DNA of 64,000 bases from Sphingopyxis macrogoltabida. GTDB taxonomy: Bacteria > Pseudomonadota > Alphaproteobacteria > Sphingomonadales > Sphingomonadaceae. Below the pieces are notes generated by a model. It did not search any database and was not told the DNA's origin. It was given only the letters and a program-made list of their open reading frames with translations. Each line of letters starts with the position of its first letter. The first letter of the stretch is position 1. The translations under genes and the position numbers were made by a program. The stretch is taken from NCBI RefSeq assembly GCF_001314325.1, contig NZ_CP009429.1:806501-870500 (forward strand), read 5' to 3'. Positions 8,817-17,506 of the stretch are shown here, in pieces.

Positions 8817-9866
8817 ATGAGCGTCGTAACCAGTGCTGCCGCTTTCCTTCTGATCGGAACGCAGCCCGAAGAAATAGGCGTTGTTCACCAGAATGAGCCA
8901 TTGGTCCGGACAGCTCAAGCTCAGGCAGCTTCTGCCGAACCATGTCCGATGATTGTGGATTCACAGGGCGAAGTGCAGCCCCCTATCATGATCGGCGAAA
9001 GGCCGGTGGAAGCGGGACAATCGATCGATGTGCCGGCGGAGCCTGGAAATACCTCTGAAGCATCGCCGGACGAGATTATCGTAATCGCGCGGGGCGAAGC
9101 GCCGCCGGGCGACCCACTCCAGAATGTGAATATTGAGGCCTTCCAGGTGGCTCAGTCGGTCGACAAGGCGCTCGTTGGGCCGATCGCCAAGGGATATGAG
9201 GGGGGCGTTCCGAAGCCGATCCGTGATGGTCTTGGCAACGCCTTGCGCAATCTCAGTGAGCCGATAAATTTTGTGAACTTCCTGCTCCAGTTCAAGATAG
9301 GAAAGGCTTTGGAAACGGTCGGCCGCTTCGCGATCAACTCGACGATCGGCGCCGCGGGTGTTTTCGACGTCGCCAAAAAGGCGCCCATCAATCTGCCCTA
9401 TCGATCCAACGGCTTCGCAAACACGCTTGGCTTCTATGGGGTGGAGCCCGGGCCCTATTTCTTCCTTCCGCTGGTGGGGCCCACGACATTGCGCGATATG
9501 GTCGGCGATGGCATCGACCTGCTCGTCTTGCCCGTTTCCGTTGGCAAGCCTTTCAACCAGACCGCCTATGCTGTCCCGACGACCGTCATCAACAGGCTGA
9601 ACGATCGTGTCGCGCGGGACGCGGAAATCGAGCGTTTGCAAGAGGAAAGCGCTGATCCCTATGTGGAGACGCGCAGCTTGTATCTTGAGATGCGGCAGCG
9701 GGAAATTGACGTGTTGCGCGGCAAGGGTCGCGATCGGGCAGGCCAGCCCGAAATCGTCATTCCCGACACGCTTGTCGCACCTCAGGCTTCCGATCCATCA
9801 GCCGACACAGCGTCAGATTGTGCAAAAACCTTGAGCAGAGGCACGACCCTTCCGATCGAAGACTGA
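8817..9866 (+). CDS. mlaA: MlaA/VacJ-family protein
   Basis: 349-residue protein with a central MlaA (VacJ) domain at about residues 100-290. Family signatures are visible: KALVGPIAKGYEGGVPKPIR, NLSEPINFVNFLLQ, GRFAINSTIGAAGVFDVA, and GVEPGPYFFLPLVGPTTLRD. MlaA resides in the outer membrane and removes mislocalised phospholipid from the outer leaflet in the Mla pathway. The N terminus (MSVVTSAAAFLLIGTQ) looks like a short signal segment, but the lipobox cysteine expected of a lipoprotein is absent. The domain is flanked by extra N- and C-terminal low-complexity segments. ATG 8817 is preferred over an upstream TTG at 8775 because of GGAG at about 8798. No other mla genes adjoin it. Confidence 0.82.
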   Translation: MSVVTSAAAFLLIGTQPEEIGVVHQNEPLVRTAQAQAASAEPCPMIVDSQGEVQPPIMIGERPVEAGQSIDVPAEPGNTSEASPDEIIVIARGEAPPGDPLQNVNIEAFQVAQSVDKALVGPIAKGYEGGVPKPIRDGLGNALRNLSEPINFVNFLLQFKIGKALETVGRFAINSTIGAAGVFDVAKKAPINLPYRSNGFANTLGFYGVEPGPYFFLPLVGPTTLRDMVGDGIDLLVLPVSVGKPFNQTAYAVPTTVINRLNDRVARDAEIERLQEESADPYVETRSLYLEMRQREIDVLRGKGRDRAGQPEIVIPDTLVAPQASDPSADTASDCAKTLSRGTTLPIED

Positions 9867-9998
9867 GCAAATTCGCGGCCAGCGACAATGCTCGGATGCT
9901 GCGGTCTTCGAGACGGAGAATTGTCGATCAGCGTCAGAGTGATGCCACGCTTCACGAAAGCATAGGCGTTGATTGTTATGCCTATACTGGCGCGTGTC

Positions 9999-10028
9999 GG
10001 GGTCCCGGGCGGCGCCTATCGGGACCCC
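9999..10028 (+). terminator. GC-rich inverted repeat downstream of mlaA
   Basis: Perfect 9-base stem GGGGTCCCG / CGGGACCCC around a 12-base loop, with a short T-run (five T) about 12 bases later. It could terminate mlaA, but the T-run is too far away for a textbook factor-independent terminator. It is the only structure I see in the gene-free 9867-10175 stretch. Confidence 0.35.
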
Positions 10029-10175
10029 GGTCAAAACCACCTTTTTACGATAATTCAAAATGATAGATCGTGAAAGAGGAGGGGCGCGCTCCAACACTGA
10101 TCCACACTTGAAAAGCTGCGACTGCGATCGCGAGCGAATTGGCAACCAAAGATCGGCTTCCGATATCGTCCAGCC

Positions 10176-11427
10176 CAGGGGAATCGCTTCAGATTAACGG
10201 TTGTCGTTGAGTGACGAGTGTTTCGAGGTAGTCCGGGTCGAGATTGGCACGTTTTCTGCGGACTTTGAGGCTGTGTTTGTCGTTTGGATTTCGCACCAGG
10301 TTCATGGCGATGTGTTTGACGACAGCCATATTCTGGGGTCCTGATCCGGTTCGCAGTCTTGTGAGGTCGTCGTGGAAGACGACGTCGAGCACCCAGTGGA
10401 GCCGGTTTTCGATGCCCCAATGGGCGCGGACTGCGGCGGCGAAGGCTTGGGCATCGAGTTTGACAGAAGTTTGACAGAAGAGAGGTAATAGCGCCGTTCC
10501 GAGCTTTTGCGGCCCTCCCGTTCGACGTGGTTTTCGACCATGGCGATCATCGCGAGATGGGGAAAATGGGGTTCATCAGGATAGCGACGATCGGAAAACA
10601 GCCATTGAGTGTTGTGACAGACGCTGTGGCGGCGTTCTTCGATGCGGCCATGATCGGCGTCGGTTGTCGTGTGCGCCGACAGGGTCATATCGGTGGGCGG
10701 ATCGGCAAAGAACGCCACGACATCGGCAAACAGCGCCGGACGGTTGCCCTTCAGCGCGAGCAAATAATCTCCGCCGCGCGCCACGATGGTCTCGGCAATC
10801 GCGGCCTGTGTTCCGATCGCATCGATGGTGACGAGCGCACCGGTCAGTTCCAGCCGTTCGAGCAGCAACGGGATCGCGGTGATCTCGTTGGATTTTGCGT
10901 CTACCGCTTCCTGACCCAGCACCAGCCGCTGGCGCGACGCCCAGGCTGAAACCATGTGCAGCGGCGCGCGGCCTTTGCTCCTCGCGTGACTACGCCGCGA
11001 CGTCTTGCCGTCAATCGCGATGATATCGGGTGCCTCGTCGCGCAGCGCCTCGACCCAGGTCGCAAAGCAGGTTTTGAACAGCTCGGGATCAAGCCCGTTA
11101 ATGACATCATTAAGGGTGTCATGGGCTGGTATCCCGTGCGCAAACGGCAGAAAACGGTCAGAAAATCGAGCCGGTGCTGTCCCCACAGCCTGATCTCGAC
11201 AAAATCTTCCATCCCCGAAAGCGTCGCGCAAAGCACTAAAAGCAAGACCTCGCGAAGCGGATACAGAACCCGCCACTGCTCCCGGTGATCACGAAGCGCA
11301 GAAAAATGATCGAGTATCGAACGCGACGATGGCAATCCAGACATCAATGGCTCCCAGGATATGGAGCATCGTCTGAATCATAACACTTCAATCAACACCA
11401 GTCCGTTCATCTGAAGCGATTGCCCTG
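10176..11427 (-). mobile_element. ISAs1-family insertion sequence with 10-bp target duplication
   Basis: 1252-bp element bounded by 25-base terminal inverted repeats matching at 23 positions (10176-10200 and 11403-11427; both start CAGGG and contain AATCGCTTCAGAT). It is flanked by a perfect 10-base direct repeat TCGTCCAGCC at 10166-10175 and 11428-11437, the target duplication expected for the family. The single transposase gene inside is frameshifted (next entry), so this copy is non-autonomous although its ends look intact. Confidence 0.92.
10189..11344 (-). pseudogene. ISAs1-family transposase, two frameshifts
   Basis: Three minus-strand frames together encode an ISAs1 (H-repeat) transposase. 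The N terminus SILDHFSALRDHREQWRVLY starts from ATG 11344 with GGGAG upstream. The middle contains IIAIDGKTSRRSH and YLLALKGNRPALF. The C terminus VLDVVFHDDLTRLR ends at 10189. The first frame change is near 11165 (between WGQHRLDF and FLPFAHGIPAHD). The second is caused by an 11-base tandem duplication TTTGACAGAAG at 10459-10480, which turns SSVKLDAQAF into SSVKLLSNSM. The family normally has one continuous frame, so this is decay and not programmed shifting. Confidence 0.9.
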
Positions 11428-11618
11428 TCGTCCAGCCCTTGCCAAATTGTGTGATGGTTTCTATGATGGTTTCAGCGGTATCTCGTTGTTGATTGCATCG
11501 GATTTCCGCCGCTTTGATGCCCAGTTCAGTTCCTCTTCTGGGCACCATTTACCCCTCTCCTGACATCCCAGAACCATCGACAAAACGGCGGAAATCTGCC
11601 ATTTTCCCCTTGGTCTTG
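11428..11618. other. Possible attachment region of the neighbouring P4-type integrase
   Basis: No gene here. Two features stand out: a 7-base stem TGCCCAG/CTGGGCA at about 11518-11543, whose right arm plus ACCA (CTTCTGGGCACCA) resembles a tRNA 3' end, and an inverted pair GATTTCCGCCG (11501) / CGGCGGAAATC (11586) flanking it. Without the IS256 insertion this region would lie about 200 bases upstream of the integrase start at 13196, where attachment sites of such integrases usually sit. No tRNA body is present, and I cannot identify a matching second copy. Confidence 0.3.
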
Positions 11619-13040
11619 GTTAGCGTCCGCGCTCGTGGTGTAATTTCCGGTGTAGGCGATGGTGTATTCCGGGGTGGGGCATGCCCCACCCCGGAATGCG
11701 GCGTCGCTGGTGGCCACCGGGTTCATCGTTATGGTGGAGTTTGCACACTTCAACCGTGACGAAGAGGAGTTCCCGATGACCGAGGACAGATTACTGATCG
11801 AAGAGCTTGCTGCGAAGGGCGGCCAACCGGATTTTTTGCGCACCATCGCCGAGAACGTGCTGCAGCTGATCATGGAGGCCGACGTTGATGGCCTGATCGG
11901 CGCGGGTCGCCACGAACGCAGCAGCGAGCGCGCGACCTGGCGCAACGGCTATCGCGACCGTTCGCTGGATACCCGGGTAGGCACGCTGAACCTGAAAATC
12001 CCCAAGCTGCGTGCTGGGTCCTACTTTCCGGGCTTCCTTGAGCCCCGCAAGATGGTCGAGAAAGCGCTGGTTGCGGTGATCCAGGAAGCGTGGATCGGCG
12101 GGGTCAGCACCCGGCGGGTCGATGAACTCGTCCAGGCCATGGGCATGACCGGCATCTCCAAGTCCACCGTCTCCAAGCTTTGCAAGGACATTGACGAGCG
12201 CGTCCATGCCTTTCTGAAACGCCCGCTCACCGGCGAATGGCCGTATCTCTGGCTCGATGCCACCTATCTCAAGGTACGCGAAGGCGGGCGGATCATCAGC
12301 GTTGCCGCAATAATCGCCATGGCCGTCAACACCGAGGGCCGGCGCGAGATCGTCGGCCTGCATATCGGCCCCTCGGAAGCGGAGGTCTTCTGGTCCGACT
12401 TCCTGAAGGACCTTGTTCGGCGCGGTCTTACCGGCGTGAAGCTGGTCATCTCCGATGCTCACGAGGGCCTCAAGGGCGCGATCACCCGCGTCATGGGCGC
12501 CACCTGGCAGCGCTGCCGGGTGCACTTCATGCGCAATGCCCTGTCCTATGTGCCCAAGGGCCAGAACACTGTCGTCGCCGCCGCGATCCGCCAGGTCTTC
12601 CTGCAGCCCGATCAGAAAAGCGCAACGCAGGTCTGGCGACAGGTCGCCGACCAGTTGCGCACCCGTTGGCCCAAGCTCGGCGCCTGCATGGACGAGGCCG
12701 AAACCGACGTGCTCGCCTACACCGGCTTTCCCACCCAGCACCGCACGAAGTTACACTCAACCAATCCGCTCGAGCGGCTCAACAAGGAGGTCAAGCGCCG
12801 CGCCGACGTCGTCGGAATCTTCCCGAACGAAGACAGCATCATCCGCCTCGTCGGGGCTGTGCTGATGGAGCAGAACGACGAGTGGCAGCTCCAGCACCGA
12901 TACATGCAGATCGAAGGCATGGCCGAACTCAACCAACCCATGATCGAGGAGGAAAATCAGCCCCTACACATCACCGCCAAAGCCGCCTGACGATGGCCCA
13001 CGGCCACAGCCGAAATTACACCACCTTGACGGACGCGACC
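11619..13040 (+). mobile_element. IS256-family insertion sequence, copy 1
   Basis: 1422-bp element. Its ends are imperfect inverted repeats: left GTTAGCGTCCGC ... GGTGTAATTTC, right (reverse complement) GGTCGCGTCCGTC ... GGTGTAATTTC. It is flanked by an 8-base direct repeat TGGTCTTG (11611-11618 and 13041-13048). A second copy with the same encoded protein lies in opposite orientation at 24418-25839. This copy separates the possible attachment region at 11428-11618 from the integrase gene. Confidence 0.93.
11776..12990 (+). CDS. IS256-family (mutator) transposase, copy 1
   Basis: 404-residue DDE transposase of the IS256/MULE group. DDE residues are visible in YLWLDATYLKVREGG, LVISDAHEGLKGAI and NPLERLNKEVKRR, with C/H context RCRVHFMRNAL between. 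I start at ATG 11776, preceded by GAGGAG 7 bases upstream; an open frame continues 39 codons further back but lacks a better signal. The protein is identical to that of copy 2. Confidence 0.93.
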   Translation: MTEDRLLIEELAAKGGQPDFLRTIAENVLQLIMEADVDGLIGAGRHERSSERATWRNGYRDRSLDTRVGTLNLKIPKLRAGSYFPGFLEPRKMVEKALVAVIQEAWIGGVSTRRVDELVQAMGMTGISKSTVSKLCKDIDERVHAFLKRPLTGEWPYLWLDATYLKVREGGRIISVAAIIAMAVNTEGRREIVGLHIGPSEAEVFWSDFLKDLVRRGLTGVKLVISDAHEGLKGAITRVMGATWQRCRVHFMRNALSYVPKGQNTVVAAAIRQVFLQPDQKSATQVWRQVADQLRTRWPKLGACMDEAETDVLAYTGFPTQHRTKLHSTNPLERLNKEVKRRADVVGIFPNEDSIIRLVGAVLMEQNDEWQLQHRYMQIEGMAELNQPMIEEENQPLHITAKAA

Positions 13041-13195
13041 TGGTCTTGTCTTTTGGTGTCCGAGGATATTTCACTCGATCTCACTCGAAATGGGGCCACC
13101 GGAATAGGCGATGGCCCCACGGCCGTTTTCTGGTGGCCCCATCGCTGGCTTGAGATGTCGCACCGGCTGAGACCTGCTTGCAGGAGTTTGAGTCG

Positions 13196-14413
13196 ATGTC
13201 CCTTACCGATGTTATGATCCGTTCGCTTAAGCCGGAGGACCGCCCCTACAAACGCGCGGACGCTGGAGGCCTCTATCTGGAGGTGCGCCCGACAGGCGCA
13301 AAGCTCTGGCGCTTCAAGTATCGGCACCTCGGAAAGGATAACCGGATCGCGCTCGGGGCGTATCCGGAAGTGCGCTTGGCCGAAGCTAGGCAATTGCGCG
13401 ACGATGCCCGGCGTAAGCTGCGTGAAGGCGTCGACCCGCTTGCCGAGCGCAAGCGTCAGAAGCTGATCGCGCAGTTCAATGCCGGAAACACGTTCGGTGA
13501 CATCGCCAAGGAGTATATCGACAAGTCGGTCGCCGAGGGGCGAGCCGATGCGACGACGGTGAAGGCGAACTGGCTCCTCGACCAGCTCAAGCCGATCGCG
13601 ACCATGCCTGTCGCCGACCTCAAGCCCGTCGAGGTTCTGGCTGTGCTCAAGAGGATCGAGGCGCGCGGCAAATATGAAACGGCGCGTCGGGCCCGCTCCT
13701 TTGCCAGCAGGGTCTTCCGCTATGCGGTCGCGACTGGAAGAGGAGAGAGCGATCCTACTGCCGTGTTGCGGGGGGCGCTGATCGCCCCGCGGGTGACGCA
13801 CCACGCTGCGCTCTTGGAGCCGGAGGCAGTCGGTGCGTTGCTGCGGTCTATCGACGCATATACCGGAAACGCGATTACGCGGCTCGGGTGTCAGATCGCG
13901 CCTCATGTGATGGCTAGGCCTGGAGAACTGCGTAAAGCCCTGTGGCCAGAGATCGATCTCGACAATGCGGTATGGAGTATCCCTGCTGAGCGCATGAAGA
14001 TGCGCCGACCTCATGCCGTACCATTGTCGCGTCAGGTCGTGAGCTATTTGAGGGAGCTTCACGAGCTTACCGGACCAGAAGGGTTCGTCTTTCCTGCCTT
14101 TCACACGTTTCGCCGACCAATGAGCGAGAACACACTCAATCAGGCGTTCCGCCGCATGGGGTACTCCACCGGGGAGGTAACAGCTCACGGCCTGCGGACC
14201 ACCGCCTCTTCGCTCTTGAATGAAAGCGGCAAATGGCATCCCGATGCGATCGAGCGTTCACTGGCGCATGCGGACGCCAATGCCGTTCGCGGGACTTATA
14301 ACCGAGGGCGCTATTGGGATGAACGGGTAGCGATGCATCAGTGGTGGAGCGATTATCTCGACGCCTTACGCGCGTCTGACGAAGCCCAGATCTCAGCCCT
14401 AACCGCAAAATGA
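13196..14413 (+). CDS. P4-type tyrosine recombinase (phage/genomic-island integrase)
   Basis: 405-residue integrase. An N-terminal DUF4102 arm-binding domain is seen (KRADAGGLYLEVRPTGAKLW, then ALGAYPEVRLAEARQLR), followed by a SAM-like core-binding region and a C-terminal catalytic domain. Catalytic residues are visible: Arg in ARPGELRKALW, HGLR (H-x-x-R), LAH, and Tyr in VRGTYNRGRYWD. Such integrases insert islands at tRNA 3' ends; it probably brought in the defence island to its right, or part of it. ATG 13196 follows GGAG 9 bases upstream. IS256 copy 1 ends 147 bases before the gene. Confidence 0.92.
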   Translation: MSLTDVMIRSLKPEDRPYKRADAGGLYLEVRPTGAKLWRFKYRHLGKDNRIALGAYPEVRLAEARQLRDDARRKLREGVDPLAERKRQKLIAQFNAGNTFGDIAKEYIDKSVAEGRADATTVKANWLLDQLKPIATMPVADLKPVEVLAVLKRIEARGKYETARRARSFASRVFRYAVATGRGESDPTAVLRGALIAPRVTHHAALLEPEAVGALLRSIDAYTGNAITRLGCQIAPHVMARPGELRKALWPEIDLDNAVWSIPAERMKMRRPHAVPLSRQVVSYLRELHELTGPEGFVFPAFHTFRRPMSENTLNQAFRRMGYSTGEVTAHGLRTTASSLLNESGKWHPDAIERSLAHADANAVRGTYNRGRYWDERVAMHQWWSDYLDALRASDEAQISALTAK

Positions 14414-14485
14414 AGTGCCTCCGCTTGCAAAATCCGGCGTTTGTTCCTATGAATGGAAATGTAGATTTTCATTCTGGAGAATGTC

Positions 14486-14860
14486 ATGGCGACGCGGCCA
14501 GCCTCCCAAGCGGATCAGGGACGAGTTCTCTCGGAAGCGGTCGCGCGTGTGGCGACGTGCTGGAAGCTGACGAACGAGCAGTTGGGCTCGGTGGTCGGTA
14601 TTTCTGCTGCAACGGCCTCGCGGCTTCGTTCCGGCAGTTATCAACTTCAGCGAGCCGAGAAGGCGTTCGAACTTGGGCAGTATCTCGTCCGGCTTTTTCG
14701 CAGCCTCGATGCGCTCATGGGAAGCGACGATGCGGCGTCGACGTCTTGGCTGAAGTCGGAAAACTTGGATCTTGGCGGCAGACCCATCGATCTGATCCGC
14801 ACGATCCGCGGTCTGAACGACGTGGCCGACTATGTCGATGATTACCGCGCCCGCGTTTGA
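14486..14860 (+). CDS. Xre/MbcA/ParS-type antitoxin of a RES toxin-antitoxin pair
   Basis: 124-residue antitoxin with a central helix-turn-helix (LTNEQLGSVVGISAATASRL, about residues 27-48) and a C-terminal DUF2384-type segment ending LIRTIRGLNDVADYVDDYR. It neutralises the RES toxin encoded immediately downstream, probably by covering its active site, and represses the operon. The toxin gene overlaps its last 29 bases, as usual for the pair. The ribosome site GGAGAATGTC precedes ATG 14486. Confidence 0.9.
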   Translation: MATRPASQADQGRVLSEAVARVATCWKLTNEQLGSVVGISAATASRLRSGSYQLQRAEKAFELGQYLVRLFRSLDALMGSDDAASTSWLKSENLDLGGRPIDLIRTIRGLNDVADYVDDYRARV

Positions 14861-15572
14861 GCGAACGCCGAAGCCGGAGCATCTTCGCGCCTACAGTGGG
14901 AAGCTGTGGCGGATCGTCGAAGCACAACATCGGATTTCGACCAACCGTCTGGCGGCGGGCACCGAGGATCAAGCGTTGCTCGAGCAGCTTGTGGAAGAAG
15001 TGAAACCGAACTTGCCGGTAGCGGCGCGACATCTCCACTATCTGCTCGCGACGCCGTTTCGCTACGGGCATAAGAGTAGCTCGAGATTTCGCCGCGCCGG
15101 CGAAAAGCCCGGCATTTTCTACGCCGCAGAGGCGATTGGCGCTGCGATTGCCGAGACAGCCTATTGGCGGCTGCGTTTCTACTCCCGGTCGCCTGGATTT
15201 CAGCCGCCGAGCACGACCGTGGAACACTCGGCAATCAGTATCTCGGTCGCGATGGATCGTCTGCTCGACCTGTGTGCAGAACCATTTGTTGCGGGCGCGT
15301 CGCTGTGGATGGCGCAGGACGACTATTCCGCTTGCCAGCGATTTGCGTCTGAAGCGCGAGAGATTGACGCGCAGGCTATTCGCTACGCGTCCGTTAGAGA
15401 TCCTCAGCATCGCGCGAACGTGGCCCTGCTGGACCCATCGGTCTTTCGTAACCCAGCGCCTAGCAACGCTCAAACTTGGCATATTCGCTACGAGCAAGGC
15501 GAGTTGATCGCTCTTCGCGCTTTTCCGTCGGAGGAGCGGTTTAGGTTTCGGCCTTCAGACTTCGGCCTCTGA
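14832..15572 (+). CDS. RES-domain toxin (NAD+-degrading family)
   Basis: 246-residue RES-domain protein. The R, E and S residues that name the family sit in expected contexts: LWRIVEAQHR near residue 30, PFRYGHKSSSRFR near residue 75, and the E of AIAETAYWRLRF near residue 108, with GIFYAAE between. Characterised RES toxins (MbcT, PP2434-type) deplete NAD+ by phosphorolysis or hydrolysis and arrest growth. It is paired with the overlapping upstream antitoxin; the module can stabilise the island or act in abortive defence. Confidence 0.9.
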   Translation: MSMITAPAFERTPKPEHLRAYSGKLWRIVEAQHRISTNRLAAGTEDQALLEQLVEEVKPNLPVAARHLHYLLATPFRYGHKSSSRFRRAGEKPGIFYAAEAIGAAIAETAYWRLRFYSRSPGFQPPSTTVEHSAISISVAMDRLLDLCAEPFVAGASLWMAQDDYSACQRFASEAREIDAQAIRYASVRDPQHRANVALLDPSVFRNPAPSNAQTWHIRYEQGELIALRAFPSEERFRFRPSDFGL

Positions 15573-15624
15573 CTAAGCTCTTTGCCAAGGGAGTTGGGTC
15601 AGACGATCAGCGATTGCGGCGCAG

Positions 15625-16359
15625 CTAATTTGTCTTGATGTAAACCCGAAGCTGGTCGCGCCTAATGTCGAAGGCGCCAGATTTTTCGATCAGCGAGACT
15701 AGCTTGGCGCACCCGTAGCTGCGTGGATCGAAATCGGGCATCTCTGCCAGAAGTCGGCTTCCAACCGCGCTTAGCGGGTACCAGCCATCCAGATCGTCGA
15801 GCTGGCCCAGCGCTGCTTGGATGAGCGGGATCGCCTCCGTCGGCTTCAGTTTGGCCGTTTCAGGTTCAGGCTCGGGGCCGCCGCCAATTGCCGTTATGCC
15901 TTCAGCTTCGTCGAGCGTAAGGTTCTCGGTGTAGATGAAGCGCTTGCACGCCTGACGGAAACTTTGCGGCGTTTTCTGTTCTCCGAAGCCATACACGGCG
16001 ACGCCTTGTTCTCGTATTCGGGCGGCAAGGCGCGTGAAGTCGCTATCCGACGAGACGAGGCAAAAGGCATCGAACCGTCCCGAATGCAGAAGATCCATAG
16101 CATCGATCACGAGCGCGATGTCGGACGCGTTCTTCCCGATCGTATTGGCGAAATTCTGGTGCGGCATGATGGCATGTGTGGCCAGAACCTCTGCCCAACC
16201 CTTGAGCCGCGTGCTGGAAAAATCGCCATAAATGCGCCGAACGCTCGCTTCGCCTATCGTGGCAATCTCTTTGAAAAGGCCTGCGGCTATCCGCGGCGAC
16301 GCGTTATCGGCATCAATGAGAACTGCGAGCTTGGCAGGATGTTCGAGCGTCGTTGACAT
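15625..16359 (-). CDS. NYN-domain ribonuclease with C-terminal OST-HTH (LabA/DUF88-like)
   Basis: 244-residue protein. The N-terminal NYN (PIN-like) domain has acidic motifs at the usual places: VLIDADNAS (residues ~13-21), ASDIALVIDAMDLL, and LVSSDSDFTRLA. After a proline/glutamate-rich linker, the C terminus (IPLIQAALGQLDDLDGWYPL, then LVSLIEKSGAFDI) resembles an OST-HTH/LOTUS domain. These proteins are predicted metal-dependent RNases. It is the last of five co-oriented genes downstream of the helicase-nuclease gene, 44 bases after the previous stop. ATG 16359 is preferred over upstream codons because the domain starts directly after it. Confidence 0.85.
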   Translation of the reverse strand: MSTTLEHPAKLAVLIDADNASPRIAAGLFKEIATIGEASVRRIYGDFSSTRLKGWAEVLATHAIMPHQNFANTIGKNASDIALVIDAMDLLHSGRFDAFCLVSSDSDFTRLAARIREQGVAVYGFGEQKTPQSFRQACKRFIYTENLTLDEAEGITAIGGGPEPEPETAKLKPTEAIPLIQAALGQLDDLDGWYPLSAVGSRLLAEMPDFDPRSYGCAKLVSLIEKSGAFDIRRDQLRVYIKTN

Positions 16360-16403
16360 GGAACGATCATGCCAGACGGCAATAAAGAAACATTGAAAGC
16401 CGC

Positions 16404-17114
16404 CTACTCGATGATGTCGGCCTTGGCGCAATTCTTCTCAAAGTCGAGCAGGGCGCGCCGCCACCGCTCGCGATTGGCGCCCGGAACGATACTGAAGAAT
16501 AGAAGATTGGGAGCAACGCGCCCGCGAATGACCGGGCAGTTCGCCTGACTTCCTACCAGTGAGACGAGCTTGCTTCGAATATCGACCGCTCGCTGTATCG
16601 GGTCGCATTGGCGAGCGAACTGGATTGCAACGACAGACTTGCCCGCAGCCACATAGTCCGCGGCTTCGCCGAAGAGCGAATATTTGGGCCGGGTTCGCGC
16701 GGTCATTGAGGTCACCTCGAAGCCGTTATCCGGATCGAGGAAAATCAGGTCGGCCGACTGCAATTCGGCGATCGCGTTCTGGTGCCAGCTTCCACGGTCA
16801 TCCGCCGGAACGTGGGCCGCAAAGTAGCAAGTGTCGGGCGGTAGAATCTCCCACGAAGCCACGTTCGAAAGCTTGCGGTCAGCGACCGTATCGAACTTGC
16901 CGATCTTTTCGAAGAGCTCGGCGTCCGCATCACGCCAAACCCCGCCTTTGAGATGATGACGCTTCTCGCCATCATTGTTGCCCGGGCGGTCAACCTGATC
17001 GGGCGTTGTAAGGTACCAGTTCACCCCGATCCGAAGCTCAAGAGATTTGCTAAGATGCCGGAGCAGGGCATACTTCAAGAAGTCGTGAGAATCCCCGAGA
17101 TACCGCTCCTGCAT
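16404..17114 (-). CDS. Protein of unknown function, RlmJ-like pattern
   Basis: 236-residue soluble protein that I do not recognise as a named family. It opens with RYLGDSHDFLKYALLRHLSK and has LIFLDPDNGFEV near residue 130, then FGEAADYVAAGKSVVAIQF. The 'KYALLRHL ... DPDNG' pattern faintly recalls Rossmann-type methyltransferases such as RlmJ (DPPY motif), but the catalytic motif is not conserved, so no reaction is assigned. It lies between the DUF3892 and NYN genes on the same strand (gaps 79 and 44 bases), so it belongs to the helicase-nuclease operon. Confidence 0.7.
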   Translation of the reverse strand: MQERYLGDSHDFLKYALLRHLSKSLELRIGVNWYLTTPDQVDRPGNNDGEKRHHLKGGVWRDADAELFEKIGKFDTVADRKLSNVASWEILPPDTCYFAAHVPADDRGSWHQNAIAELQSADLIFLDPDNGFEVTSMTARTRPKYSLFGEAADYVAAGKSVVAIQFARQCDPIQRAVDIRSKLVSLVGSQANCPVIRGRVAPNLLFFSIVPGANRERWRRALLDFEKNCAKADIIE

Positions 17115-17193
17115 AATTCTCTTTCTGTCAGTTGATCATCTCGGGGCGCCGGACCCCGGCCCTGCCGCGTCGAACGATAGGGCCAATTAGACG

Positions 17194-17466
17194 CTAGCGT
17201 CGAGGACATTCCGGAAGCGCGAGAAGGTTGTCGTTCCACTTTCCGTCGGCATAGGTACGAAGATATTTGCCGTTCGGGCCATTCACGACACCGATGTTGC
17301 CGCGGTTGTTTCCGACAAGGGTGTAGAAGGTGTTGGTCTTCGCCTCGATGGAATCGATAACCTGCTGGCGCGTCCAGTGCCAGGTCGCTCCGCCGAGGTG
17401 GGTGATCCCCTCATAGGGATCGTTGCGCGGCTGCTTGTTGATGCACGTCACTTGCACGTCTGCCAT
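17194..17466 (-). CDS. DUF3892 small protein
   Basis: 90-residue protein with the DUF3892 pattern: VTCINKQPRNDPYEGITHLG, TRQQVIDSIE, FYTLVGNNRGNIGVV, KYLRTYADGKWNDNLLALPE and a final Cys. Function of the family is unknown. The start ATG 17466 has GGAAAGGAAAAG just upstream, so the longer open frame is not used. It is the third gene of the minus-strand operon, 40 bases after the small beta-rich protein gene. Confidence 0.82.
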   Translation of the reverse strand: MADVQVTCINKQPRNDPYEGITHLGGATWHWTRQQVIDSIEAKTNTFYTLVGNNRGNIGVVNGPNGKYLRTYADGKWNDNLLALPECPRR

Positions 17467-17506
17467 GAGCTTTTCCTTTCCAAATCTGCTTAGGGGGCGT
17501 TGGGCC

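Noticed and set aside
11150..11180. Frame change in the ISAs1 transposase as programmed frameshifting
   Set aside because: The family uses a single frame, and a second unrelated frame change from a tandem duplication shows decay.
11791..12741. 316-codon frame antisense to IS256, repeated at 24717-25667
   Set aside because: It recurs only because the element is duplicated; no start signal or recognisable domain.
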